Shown: positions 50,969 through 59,043, counted from the first letter of the stretch. The stretch: 64,000 nucleotides of DNA from CAZLFA01 sp964558665 (GCA_964558665.1 CAZLFA010000006.1:1-64000); one strand, 5' to 3'. The notes: a model not told the origin generated them from the sequence alone. Numbers and translations are program-made.

Positions 50969-51025
50969 CTCGGTTCATTCCTCCCGGCTTAGATTGTTAT
51001 ATATTCGTTCCCTTGCCCGACAGGG

Positions 51026-51391
51026 TCATGCTAAAGTTGCGATTCCCGAACAGGCGATATTCCCGTCTACCATTATCTTGAAAGAATATGACTTCTCCGC
51101 TTCACCTTCACTGCCCGATATGATGACGGATATCCGGTCTGACGGCTGTACGGGTTGTCGAAATCTGACCCTCTTTATGCCGGATATCGCGACATCTCCC
51201 GCTGTTCCCGGGTTTGCGGCGGCTATTGTTTCCCTGACCATCGAGAGCATGGCTATGCCCGGCAATATGGGCGCCCCCGGAAAATGTCCGGAAAACCATG
51301 GTGATGCGGCAGACAAAGATACTGTCGCCTTTGTTTCGCCGTACGGCAGCTTCTCAACGCCATCCAGCAGGTGCCATGTTTCCTCCACCAT
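51026..51391 (-). CDS. FabZ-like hotdog protein lacking the catalytic acid
   Basis: A 121-residue single-hotdog protein of the 3-hydroxyacyl-ACP dehydratase family, with FSGHFPGAPILPG (His36) and RVRFRQPVQPSD. In FabZ the residue five after PG is the catalytic Glu, in FabA Asp. Here the aligned position is Ser50 (PGIAMLSM). It may therefore be a non-dehydrating binding protein, an isomerase-like or a different thioester-acting protein. The ATG at 51391 is chosen over a TTG at 51397. Confidence 0.8.
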   Translation of the reverse strand: MVEETWHLLDGVEKLPYGETKATVSLSAASPWFSGHFPGAPILPGIAMLSMVRETIAAANPGTAGDVAISGIKRVRFRQPVQPSDRISVIISGSEGEAEKSYSFKIMVDGNIACSGIATLA

Positions 51392-51502
51392 CAGCAAATA
51401 CCCCGTTCAGATGCAAATATCTCACATATCAAGGGTAATTTACGCTGTCAAGGTCAACTTTCATGCCCCTCGACAGTTAAAATCATCATAAAACACAAAT
51501 GC

Positions 51503-52981
51503 TTATGGAACACCATGGTCTGCTTTTCTTCCCTCGACCTCCAGAAGCATGCCGCCTGATATCGGAGATTTAAATAGATAATCTGAAACTCTTTCAACAT
51601 GAAAGCCCCCCGTCTTAAGTATCCCGGCAATTTCCGCCTTGCTGCGCGCATGCAGCCATAAGCCCTGCCGCATGGCATTTCCCAGTTGGGTAAAGAAGCG
51701 GAAAAAGGAGCGGTGGGAGGTCGTAAAGTAGAAAAGTCCGTCAGGCTTGAGAAGCGGGGCCAAATGCTTCACAAAGGCCGGCAGGTCAGCGATGTATTCA
51801 AAGGACGAAAAACTGCATATAATGTCAAATCCGGACAGGTCATTGCATTTCGTTATGTCGCCGACGATGCATCTGATATTACCCGCATTGGCAGCCGCCG
51901 CTTTGATTTTGAGAACCGAAATCATGGCGGGAGAAAGGTCGACGGCGGTTATTTCCCTGCATCGCTGTGCCAACGGCAGCGTAAAAATCCCTGTGCCGGC
52001 TCCTATTTCCAAAATCCTGTCGGAAGGTTTGATCAGGCGGAACAGATTGCCGGACACAATTTCGCATTCCCTGCGTTTTGCCAGGGAAACCCAGGTTTCA
52101 AACTGTTCGCGGTCATAGGAGTCTGCAAGTCCGTCATAGAAACCTGCCACCGGGCCTGATGCGGTATCCGGTTTGCCGGCAGACATCACCGTTCTGCCGA
52201 TAATCTCAGACAGGCTCAATATGTCCAGGCCTTTTTGTCTGATGCCCGACAGAATCATTTCGACTTCGCCAAGCCATTCATCCCTGTCCATCCCCCTGCG
52301 CGGCATAACGTCATGAAGCATGATAATATCGTCCGGCTTTACACCGTCGAGAATCCGCTGTGCCATGCCGCTTATCCTTCTGTTGCCGAAATCCCCTGCA
52401 CGGCGGCTGAAGGTGACGCAAACAAGCCCCAAGCGCAGAAGCGCGCGCCAGAGCTTGGGGTTTGTAACCCCGACAGGCGGCCTGAAGACGCATGTTGTGA
52501 CATCAAAGGCGGCCAGTATTTTCTGGGTGGAGGCAATCTCCCTGTAGAGATCAGAGCTTCTTTTAAACATCAGCAGGGGATTATGGCTGTAGGAGTGGTT
52601 GCCGATATCATGTCCTTTGGAAATGATATCGCGGATAATGTCCGGATAGCTTGTAGCCCTTATGCCGGTGATAAAAAAAGTTGCCCGCACGGAGTGTCTT
52701 GACAGCATGTCCAGCAGAGGCGGCGTTGTCAGAGGATCGGGGCCGTCGTCAAAGGTGATCGCAACGGCCTTTTTCCCCGAATGTCCCCGGCTGATTACCG
52801 GCAGGAAAAAGCGAGAACCGGGTACCAGAGAGGCGGCGCCGCAAAGCAGAATAAAACCTGCCAGAGGAATAGCCGCAAATTCCAGGCGGAAGAATGCTGC
52901 AATGACCGCCAGCTTGATGGAAGCGATTCCCGCGAAGTGGGCTGCCGATATGGGGCATATCGTTGCTCCGTTGCGGGTCAT
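51503..52981 (-). CDS. Fusion of polysaccharide deacetylase-like and SAM methyltransferase domains
   Basis: A 492-residue protein. After one or two hydrophobic N-terminal helices (about 10-50), a NodB-type deacetylase spans about 65-270 with TFDDGPD (metal and base aspartates) and HSYSHNP (His-x3-His). The second half, about 285-480, is a class I methyltransferase with ILEIGAGTGIF and the ITAVDLSPAMI acidic loop. The ATG overlaps the upstream stop by 4 nt (ATGA at 52981-52978), so 52981 is preferred to 52999. I know of no standard enzyme with this domain pair; it suggests coupled deacylation and methylation of a membrane-bound glycan or lipid intermediate. Confidence 0.85.
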   Translation of the reverse strand: MTRNGATICPISAAHFAGIASIKLAVIAAFFRLEFAAIPLAGFILLCGAASLVPGSRFFLPVISRGHSGKKAVAITFDDGPDPLTTPPLLDMLSRHSVRATFFITGIRATSYPDIIRDIISKGHDIGNHSYSHNPLLMFKRSSDLYREIASTQKILAAFDVTTCVFRPPVGVTNPKLWRALLRLGLVCVTFSRRAGDFGNRRISGMAQRILDGVKPDDIIMLHDVMPRRGMDRDEWLGEVEMILSGIRQKGLDILSLSEIIGRTVMSAGKPDTASGPVAGFYDGLADSYDREQFETWVSLAKRRECEIVSGNLFRLIKPSDRILEIGAGTGIFTLPLAQRCREITAVDLSPAMISVLKIKAAAANAGNIRCIVGDITKCNDLSGFDIICSFSSFEYIADLPAFVKHLAPLLKPDGLFYFTTSHRSFFRFFTQLGNAMRQGLWLHARSKAEIAGILKTGGFHVERVSDYLFKSPISGGMLLEVEGRKADHGVP

Positions 52982-54324
52982 GGCAGGAGATGTTCCCATA
53001 AAGGTCCGCAGCTTCCCCGTGCATACATGCGGGCAAGAATTCTTGCAATCTTTTGACCGCCTGCGCCCGTTACCCAGTTAATCCTTCCTGCTGCTTGTCT
53101 TGCCACTCCTCGGGCAATCAGTTCGGTGGTCAAGCCGCCTGATTTATAGAAGACGGGTTCGAGCAGATTCTGATCCCCGGAAATCTGCCCTTCCCTGAGG
53201 GCGATGTCATAAAGGGCGGTATGGGGATATATCCTGATGCCGCAGAAGAAGAAAAAAACCGCTTTCTTCATCTCTTCGGCAGAGCGGAGAGTGTATTCAA
53301 GAGTCTTTTCGTCTTCACCGGGTCCGCCGGGCATCAGGTAGTGGGCAACGTAAAGACCTGCTTCGCAGGCTGACTCATGAGCACAAAGGACATCCTCCTT
53401 TGTAAACGGTTTCCTGTAAGCAGCAAGAACGTTGTCGCAGAGTGATTCCGTGCCGAATTCCACGTGACGCAGACCCGCCTTCGCCATAATCCGGAAGTAA
53501 TCACGGTCAACGGCCAGAGGAGCGAAGAAGGCACCCCAGGGTACGGCAAGCCCCGCTTTTATAAAGGCCTCGGCAACGGCGACGCTGTGTTGGACGCTGC
53601 AGTTGAATGTTGAATCGGTAATGAAGATATATTTTGCCCCCGCCTGCTGGAGAGCAACGGCTGTTGCGGCCACTTCATCGGGGTCGATCAGCCTCAGGCG
53701 GCCGCCGTCTATGTGAGGATAAGTGCAATACACGCATTTGAAGGGGCAGCCGCGCTTCGTCTGCAGATTGAGCATGCCGCCTCTCTCCAGATAAAAACGG
53801 ACATGACGGCCTGCCGGATCGAATCGCCTGCAAAACCGCGCAATCGATTTTTCCTCCTGCGCGCAGATCGGCTTTTTCCTGGAGATGATTCCCTGCGTGG
53901 CGGAGGGATCCTCTCCTCTCTCCAGTGATTCAATCAGGTCGATGATCTTTTCTCCGTCGCCGGAGATGCCGTAATCTGCCTGCAGGGTTTCCATGAACGC
54001 TTCAGGAAAGATCGTGAAAGCGCTGCCGCCAAGCACGACAGGGGCAGCGGAAGCCTGCCTGATGTTGTCGATGGTTGTCCGGTAGCCGTCAATGAAGCTT
54101 TTCAGGTTGTACGCATCCGTGTTGTCCGCATTGCGAATGGAAAAACCGATCAGATCAGGGTGAAATTCCCTGATGGTTTCGGCAAGGCCGTCCGGCTGCA
54201 TATTCAGGTCGAGGATTCTGACGTCATGCCTGTCGCCGATGGCACCCGCCACATAATCTATGCCGATCGGGTAAACGGGATAGGGGGCGGTTAAAGTGTT
54301 TGGTGATATCAGCAGTATCTTCAA
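52978..54324 (-). CDS. B12-binding domain radical SAM protein (lipid-cluster type)
   Basis: A 448-residue enzyme. The N-terminal 140 residues form a cobalamin-binding Rossmann fold (MKILLISPNTL, PVVLGGSAFTI). The radical SAM motif RGCPFKCVYC lies near residue 192, followed by GTESLCDNVL and a long C-terminal domain. Members of this class act as methylases, cyclases or ring-forming enzymes. It heads the minus-strand operon, with AAAGGA 12-16 nt before the ATG. Similar genes are annotated in ladderane-like clusters, by my recollection. Confidence 0.88.
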   Translation of the reverse strand: MKILLISPNTLTAPYPVYPIGIDYVAGAIGDRHDVRILDLNMQPDGLAETIREFHPDLIGFSIRNADNTDAYNLKSFIDGYRTTIDNIRQASAAPVVLGGSAFTIFPEAFMETLQADYGISGDGEKIIDLIESLERGEDPSATQGIISRKKPICAQEEKSIARFCRRFDPAGRHVRFYLERGGMLNLQTKRGCPFKCVYCTYPHIDGGRLRLIDPDEVAATAVALQQAGAKYIFITDSTFNCSVQHSVAVAEAFIKAGLAVPWGAFFAPLAVDRDYFRIMAKAGLRHVEFGTESLCDNVLAAYRKPFTKEDVLCAHESACEAGLYVAHYLMPGGPGEDEKTLEYTLRSAEEMKKAVFFFFCGIRIYPHTALYDIALREGQISGDQNLLEPVFYKSGGLTTELIARGVARQAAGRINWVTGAGGQKIARILARMYARGSCGPLWEHLLP

Positions 54325-54443
54325 AAAGTATCCTTTAATTCCTCAATAACATTGATATGCTGTAAAAAATAATATAACCTCAATGCTCTCTCTATAACTG
54401 TTGTATGTGAAGATGGCAAACAAAATAAAAGGATCTTCCATTA

Positions 54444-55880
54444 ATGCGCATTACCCTGGTTCATCCCGCCGGTTCAAACTGGGTTCCCGGAAAAAAGGAC
54501 ATTACGGCCACGGCCAATAGAATGGCCCCGCTGGGGCTGCTGTCGATTGCCGCATACCTTAAAAAGGAAGGGCACCAGGTGGCCGTGCATGACTGTCTCG
54601 GCCCTCATGCGCCTGAGGGTATAAAGGCAAATGTCGATGCCGTGCTGAAGCACAATCCGGAAATGGTCGGCTTTTCTGCAACAACATCAGGATTTCTCGA
54701 TGCCCATGATATGGCGGCAATGATCAAAAGCCGCAGTCCGGAAGTTAAAGCTGTTTTCGGCGGCGTGCATGTTTCTGCGCTGGGCGATTCGCTGATGAAA
54801 AATTTCGGCAGTATTGACTTTCTGTGCCCGGGCGAAGGAGAGCTAACAATATCCGAACTGGCTTCGGGAATAGACCCTGCCGCCATAGACGGGCTCATCT
54901 GGAGAAACGGCGACCGGATAATAACCAATGCGCCCCGCCTGCCTCTGGATGATCTGGACGGGCTTCCTTTTCCGGCATACGAAGACCTGGAGGGATTTCC
55001 CCGGGGATACAACCTGCCTCTTTTCAGTTTCATCAATTTTCCGGGTGCGACCATGTCAACGAGCAGGGGATGTCCCTATCAGTGTTCCTACTGCGACCGG
55101 TCCGTCTTCAGGCGCTCCTACCGCTACAACTCCCCTGAATATATTTATGAGCACATGAAATATCTCCGTGTTCGCTTCGGAGTCAGGCATATCAATATAT
55201 ATGACGATCTCTTCACGCTCAACAGGCCCCGCATCGCGGAGCTGTGCAGGATGCTGGCTGCAAATCCTCTGGGCATCAACTTCAATTGCGCCGTGCGCGT
55301 CGGACATACGGATGACGATCTTTTGAAGATGCTCAAGGATGCCGGTTGCCTCATGGTTTCCGTGGGAATAGAATCCGCGGATCAATCGATGCTGGAGCGC
55401 CATAAAGCCGGTGTCGGCCTTGATGATGTCCGGGATGCCGTCGCCAGGATCAAGGCATGCGGCCTCAGGGCCAAGGGGCTTTTCATGATGGGTCTTCCCG
55501 GAGAAACAGAAGAGTCGATCCGCAAAACAAGCGACTTCGTGATGTCGCTTGAGCTGGATGATATGAACATGTCCAAGTTCACGCCTTTTCCCGGGGCGCC
55601 GATATGGTCTGAGATACGCAGCGAGGGGACATTTAACGAAGACTGGCGGCTTATGAACTGCCTTAACTTTGTTTATGTACCCGACACCATTGCTTCAAAG
55701 GAAAGGCTCGATTTCCTTTACAACCAGCATGTAAAGCGTTTCTACTCCGACCGTGAATGGAGAAGAAAATTCGGCAGGCGTCTCTGGCAGCACCGCTGGA
55801 GCCTGATCCACATGCTGGCCCATCTGCCTTCTTTCCTGTCTGCCAGAAGACAATTCGAACCGGGCGACGGCAGGGATTAA
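54444..55880 (+). CDS. B12-binding domain radical SAM protein, divergent
   Basis: A 478-residue protein on the opposite strand, with a 119-nt promoter region shared with the operon. A B12-binding-like fold occupies the N-terminus (MRITLVHPAGS, VKAVFGGVHVSAL). The radical SAM motif is SRGCPYQCSYC at about residues 208-218, followed by GIESADQSML and the GLFMMGLPGETEESI segment of class B/HemN-like relatives. It lacks the tail of its neighbour and was probably recruited separately. Substrate unknown. Confidence 0.88.
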   Translation: MRITLVHPAGSNWVPGKKDITATANRMAPLGLLSIAAYLKKEGHQVAVHDCLGPHAPEGIKANVDAVLKHNPEMVGFSATTSGFLDAHDMAAMIKSRSPEVKAVFGGVHVSALGDSLMKNFGSIDFLCPGEGELTISELASGIDPAAIDGLIWRNGDRIITNAPRLPLDDLDGLPFPAYEDLEGFPRGYNLPLFSFINFPGATMSTSRGCPYQCSYCDRSVFRRSYRYNSPEYIYEHMKYLRVRFGVRHINIYDDLFTLNRPRIAELCRMLAANPLGINFNCAVRVGHTDDDLLKMLKDAGCLMVSVGIESADQSMLERHKAGVGLDDVRDAVARIKACGLRAKGLFMMGLPGETEESIRKTSDFVMSLELDDMNMSKFTPFPGAPIWSEIRSEGTFNEDWRLMNCLNFVYVPDTIASKERLDFLYNQHVKRFYSDREWRRKFGRRLWQHRWSLIHMLAHLPSFLSARRQFEPGDGRD

Positions 55881-55993
55881 CAATGGGGCTATTTGCAGAT
55901 TAAGGAGTGTCGCCGGTTGAATCCGGCAATTTAATGTCTTCTCCTGACGACAAACATCAGCACTGTGTCTCACATCCTGTGACCAACATATTC

Positions 55994-56022
55994 TTGACAT
56001 GCAATACCGTGTTTCTTATATT
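55994..56022 (+). promoter_or_regulatory. Strong sigma-70 type promoter upstream of the P-loop kinase
   Basis: TTGACA (55994-55999) and TATATT (56017-56022) with an exact 17-nt spacer. Transcription should start near 56029, giving a leader of about 200 nt before the kinase ATG at 56229. Confidence 0.7.
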
Positions 56023-56028
56023 CCATGC

Positions 56029-56217
56029 CGAAAAAGGGAAAGGCTTATCAAACTGTCCGGCGGCTGGTAGCCACTTACCTCGGCGCCGAACCGGACAGTG
56101 TAGAGACCATGGGCTACGCGCCGGGTGAACGTGTCGATTCGTGAGCCTGAAGGAAATAGCTCAAGAAGGCAGGGAACGAATCCGGGTCAGGGATGACCAC
56201 ATGCTTCAATTTTAAAT
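56029..56217 (+). ncRNA. Candidate structured leader or small RNA
   Basis: The stem ACTGTCCGG (56052-56060) with CCGGACAGT (56091-56099) is 9 bp and encloses two small hairpins: GGCT-GGT-AGCC (56062-56072) and the palindrome TCGGCGCCGA (56080-56089). This makes a compact three-way junction. Downstream are TGAGC/GCTCA and, just before the kinase ribosome binding site, GGTCA-GGGA-TGACC. It matches no RNA family I can recall. Confidence 0.4.
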
Positions 56218-56228
56218 CTGAGAGAACT

Positions 56229-56810
56229 ATGCCGTCAATTATTCTAACCGGATTACCCGGGACCGGAAAAACTGCCCTGGCGATGAAGCTTGGTTCTGCT
56301 CTTATGGCAATGGATCAATCTGCCTTAATACTTCACACCGATATTTTAAAGATAGAATTACGGAAAAAACATCCTTTTGCATTCAGAGGCCCGGGATACA
56401 GCGGTGATATACAAAAAAAGCTACGCCTGATACAACCATATCTTCAGACTCAATGTGAAAAGGCGGAGAAAGAGAATTATTATTTGATAATTGAAGGCAC
56501 ATTGGCTCTTGGATTTTCCTACAAAAATTCAATTCGGATTCTGCTTGAACTCCCGGAAGATCAGCGGAATATAAGATTACGTAAAAAACATGAGTCGGCT
56601 AAAAAAGCATTATACAGCAATAAACTGGATGCATATCAAAGAGAGATTGAATGTCATAAAAAAAATTCAACCATCCTCGATTCATCATTACCCATTGATG
56701 ATTTGATACATATGATACTGCCTGGCGCAACTATTGTGAAATCATTGGAGCGAATATTGGAAGTTGATAAGGGATTTCCGTTTTCTAACTGTAACTCCGG
56801 CAAATTCTAA
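56229..56810 (+). CDS. P-loop kinase (AAA_33/zeta-toxin-like)
   Basis: A 193-residue nucleotide-binding protein with Walker A GLPGTGKTA (about residues 7-15) and HTDILKIELR, where Asp-type base residues of small-molecule or polynucleotide kinases usually lie. A basic helix, RLRKKHESAKKALY, follows. Start at ATG 56229, with GAGAGA upstream; an earlier frame start at 56193 lacks one. The gene is visibly more AT-rich than its neighbours and stands alone between two structured intergenic segments, consistent with acquisition by transfer. Substrate unknown; tRNA, nucleoside or sugar kinase roles are all possible. Confidence 0.75.
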   Translation: MPSIILTGLPGTGKTALAMKLGSALMAMDQSALILHTDILKIELRKKHPFAFRGPGYSGDIQKKLRLIQPYLQTQCEKAEKENYYLIIEGTLALGFSYKNSIRILLELPEDQRNIRLRKKHESAKKALYSNKLDAYQREIECHKKNSTILDSSLPIDDLIHMILPGATIVKSLERILEVDKGFPFSNCNSGKF

Positions 56811-56827
56811 ACTGAATAGGAAACAGG

Positions 56828-56856
56828 TTGACATAGAAAAAGTATCGTGGTTTTAT
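56828..56856 (+). promoter_or_regulatory. Promoter of the dapA leader
   Basis: TTGACA (56828-56833) and TTTTAT (56851-56856) spaced by 17 nt, so a transcript starting near 56863 would include the folded leader independently of the kinase gene. Confidence 0.5.
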
Positions 56857-56889
56857 CAAACCAAGTAAAACCTGACAGGAAAATGAATG

Positions 56890-56971
56890 AACGTCCTCCC
56901 CGTAGATAGAAGAAACATTGGTAAGAAGCAGGGGGTCAAACGATGGGGCTGCCCATCGCTTTGAGGACGTT
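56890..56971 (+). promoter_or_regulatory. Riboswitch-like leader structure upstream of dapA
   Basis: The outer stem AACGTCCTC (56890-56898) with GAGGACGTT (56963-56971) is 9 bp. Inside are a possible CCC/GGG helix (about 56899-56901 with 56931-56933) and a perfect 7-bp hairpin, CGATGGG-GCTG-CCCATCG (56941-56958). The 3' strand of that hairpin (56952-56961) can instead pair at 9 of 10 positions with the 5' arm of the downstream terminator (57006-57015), as expected of an antiterminator. It does not look like the lysine riboswitch. Confidence 0.45.
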
Positions 56972-57005
56972 TGTGCATTAATGCCTATATCATATAATCT
57001 CCTTG

Positions 57006-57034
57006 AAGCCATGGGTTAGCCCCATGGCTTTTTT
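57006..57034 (+). terminator. Terminator in front of the dapA-type gene
   Basis: A 10-bp perfect stem, AAGCCATGGG (57006-57015) with CCCATGGCTT (57021-57030), loop TTAGC, followed by further Ts. It lies after the kinase gene but only 62 nt before the dapA start, so it can serve as a simple terminator or as an attenuator. Confidence 0.85.
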
Positions 57035-57095
57035 GTTGTGAAGGCTGATCTCATGCAGAAAACTATAATTGCAGCTTTAAATGAAAGGAGAAAAT

Positions 57096-58001
57096 ATGCA
57101 GACACAATCGTGGGCAGGGTGCCATGTACCCATCATTACGCCCTTTAAAGATGACCTGTCGATAGACGAGACGGGACTTCGCAGACTCGTCAATTATTAT
57201 ATCGAAGAAGTGGGATGTGACGGTCTTGTTCCTTGTGGAACGACCGGAGAATCCCCCACATTGGATAACCGGGAACATTCCAGAGTAATAGAAATTGTGG
57301 TCGATGAAACCGGAGGCCGGGTGCCGGTGATTGCCGGGACAGGATCCAACAGCACTAAAGAAGCCATCGAGATGACAAAGCACGCCGAGGGTATCGGAGC
57401 CTCTGCGAGCCTGCAGGTGTGTCCCTATTACAATAGACCCACTCAGGACGGGCTCTTGAGGCACTTCGAGGCAATAGCGAACGCTACGAAGCTTCCGCTT
57501 TTCATCTATAACATTCCATCAAGGTCGGCACGGCTGATTGAAGCCAAAACAATGATAGCGCTCTCCAAAATAGACAATATTGTCGGGATGAAGGACGCTT
57601 GCGGCGATCTGACGACCACGATGGAGATTATCCGGGCTACCCGAAACAACCCGGAAAAATTCTATACCCTTTGCGGGGAAGACGCACTGACTTTCCCCAT
57701 GCTGTCTTTGGGCGGTGATGGAGGAATCCTGGCGGTGGCTCATGTCATCGGGAAAGAGTATCGTGATATGATTAAGCTGTATCAGTCGGGGAAAATCAGT
57801 GAAGCCAGAGATATCCATTTTAAAACATTGCCGGTCGTGAAGGCATTGTTTATTGAAACCAATCCTGTTCCGGTAAAGGAGGCCCTGAATATGATGGGAC
57901 TTCCAGCCGGGGGACTTCGTCTGCCGCTGGTTCCTCTCAGGCCTGAGAACCGTGAAGTCTTGCGCAGTACACTGATTCAAAGCGGGCTTTTAAAGAGATA
58001 A
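57096..58001 (+). CDS. dapA: 4-hydroxy-tetrahydrodipicolinate synthase family protein
   Basis: A 301-residue class I aldolase-type lyase. Catalytic residues match DapA: Thr49-Thr50 in CGTTGES, the Tyr-Tyr pair in CPYYNRP, Tyr138 in YNIPSRS and Schiff-base Lys166 in VGMKDACGD. DapA condenses pyruvate with aspartate semialdehyde in lysine and peptidoglycan synthesis. Related N-acetylneuraminate or 2-keto-3-deoxy-sugar lyases remain possible but fit less well. The ATG at 57096 has AAAGGAG upstream; the frame opens earlier at 57081 without one. It is preceded by the regulatory-looking leader and no other lysine gene is adjacent. Confidence 0.9.
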   Translation: MQTQSWAGCHVPIITPFKDDLSIDETGLRRLVNYYIEEVGCDGLVPCGTTGESPTLDNREHSRVIEIVVDETGGRVPVIAGTGSNSTKEAIEMTKHAEGIGASASLQVCPYYNRPTQDGLLRHFEAIANATKLPLFIYNIPSRSARLIEAKTMIALSKIDNIVGMKDACGDLTTTMEIIRATRNNPEKFYTLCGEDALTFPMLSLGGDGGILAVAHVIGKEYRDMIKLYQSGKISEARDIHFKTLPVVKALFIETNPVPVKEALNMMGLPAGGLRLPLVPLRPENREVLRSTLIQSGLLKR

Positions 58002-58034
58002 TAAGAATCTAAAAGCCGTAGCATTTTATTTATC

Positions 58035-58068
58035 TTGAGCCGCTTCATTATTGGATGGAGCGGCTCAA
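58035..58068. terminator. Bidirectional hairpin between convergent genes
   Basis: A 10-bp perfect stem (58035-58044 with 58059-58068) in the short gap between dapA and the convergent hydroxyacyl-CoA dehydrogenase gene. On the minus strand the 3' side is AT-rich; no long U-tract occurs on either strand. Confidence 0.6.
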
Positions 58069-58092
58069 CGATTTCAGTCTGATAACCCTGCT

Positions 58093-59043
58093 TCAAACCG
58101 GCTTGAAGGCATCGCATTTCTCCAATTGATCCAGTACGGCGAGATAGAGTTCGTCTCTTTTTTTCAATATCTCCTCCTCAGACCTTCCGCCGTAATCGAA
58201 AAGCCCCTTCGACGACTTGACTCCCAGATGCCCATTGGCCACAGGATCGGCAATGAAAGGTGGAGACTGGCCCAGGGCGCCCTTCAGCATGGTATCTACC
58301 AGGTCTAATCCCGTAAAATCGAGGGTCTGGACGGCACCCACAATGGGAAGCCTGATACCCAGGCTGGCCTTGACTGCCAGGTCTATATCCTCCGGGGATG
58401 CCCAGCCGTTATTCATGATCTCGAGGACCCCGAAGAAGATCATCTGCTGAATGCGGTTGACGATAAAGCTGGGAACAAACTGCTTAAGGACGACGGTCTT
58501 TTTTCCAAGCCGCTGCATGAGCAGGACTGCAAAATCCATCGTCTCCCGGGAAGTTTTGGGACCGGGAACGACTTCCACCAGCGGAATGATATGAGGAGGC
58601 GCAAACCAGTGCGTTATGACAAGACGCCCGGGATTCTTGATATCCCCGACAATCGAGAACACATCGAGTGATGACGTGTTGCTTGCCAGGACGGTTTCTT
58701 CGTTACAGAAACATTCCAGTTGCTGAAAGACCGCTTTCTTTATGTCCGGAACTTCCACAACGGCCTCGATGGCAAAATCAGCGCCTGCCGCTGCCTGCTC
58801 AAGGTTTGTTGTGGGAGTGAGCCGCCCGACGATTGCGGTAATATCGTTATGCGCTATCACTTTGTGATCCGCCAGCGTCTCCAGGTTGAACCGGATGAGC
58901 CGCATGGCGCGCTCCAGATAGTCTTCCTTCGTGTCGACAAGTCCGGTCTCAATCCCATGCTGCGCAAATACCTGAGCTATGGAATGCCCCATTGTTCCTG
59001 CACCGACTACGACTGCACGTTTTACTTCACCGGCGTTGATCAT
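58093..59043 (-). CDS. 3-hydroxyacyl-CoA dehydrogenase family protein
   Basis: A 316-residue NAD-dependent dehydrogenase. Rossmann motif GAGTMGHSIAQ is followed by a catalytic-type histidine in THWFAPPHIIPLVE, which differs from the usual HFMNP and points to a polar or branched substrate (crystallin/3-hydroxyacyl type). The C-terminal domain has QFVPSFIVNRIQ and GLDLVDTML. The start at 59043 follows AGGAGGTGATC; the GTG at 59049 falls inside that ribosome binding site. It is only distantly similar to the dehydrogenase at 10673-11533. Confidence 0.88.
   Translation of the reverse strand: MINAGEVKRAVVVGAGTMGHSIAQVFAQHGIETGLVDTKEDYLERAMRLIRFNLETLADHKVIAHNDITAIVGRLTPTTNLEQAAAGADFAIEAVVEVPDIKKAVFQQLECFCNEETVLASNTSSLDVFSIVGDIKNPGRLVITHWFAPPHIIPLVEVVPGPKTSRETMDFAVLLMQRLGKKTVVLKQFVPSFIVNRIQQMIFFGVLEIMNNGWASPEDIDLAVKASLGIRLPIVGAVQTLDFTGLDLVDTMLKGALGQSPPFIADPVANGHLGVKSSKGLFDYGGRSEEEILKKRDELYLAVLDQLEKCDAFKPV

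Larger units (their letters stand above)
55881..56228 (+). other. Region between a radical SAM gene and a P-loop kinase gene
   Basis: 348 nt without an accepted gene. It holds a strong promoter (55994-56022) and a hairpin-rich transcript (56029-56217). A 39-codon frame (56025-56144, starting MPKKGKAYQTV) is protein-like, but its ATG lies ahead of the predicted transcription start. It could be a gene remnant. Confidence 0.5.
56811..57095 (+). other. Leader region of the dapA-type gene
   Basis: 285 nt containing a promoter (56828-56856), a folded aptamer-like segment (56890-56971) and a terminator (57006-57034), ending 7-10 nt after the Shine-Dalgarno AAAGGAG for the ATG at 57096. Confidence 0.55.

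Noticed and set aside
56046..56100. Possible tRNA-Sec or other tRNA from the cloverleaf-like junction
   Set aside because: There is no anticodon loop of the right form, no T-loop GGTTCRA and no CCA-type acceptor stem.
56025..56144. A 39-codon protein-like frame starting MPKKGKAYQTV
   Set aside because: Its ATG lies a few nt before the predicted transcription start, has no ribosome binding site, and the frame overlaps perfect RNA stems. Kept only as a possible remnant.
56139..56175. Resemblance of the GAAGGAAATAGC stretch to the SRP RNA tip (GGAAG...AGCAG)
   Set aside because: The conserved symmetric loop and the flanking pairing of SRP RNA are absent.
56890..56971. Lysine riboswitch upstream of dapA
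   Set aside because: The segment is too short, and I cannot see the conserved lysine-aptamer core sequences.
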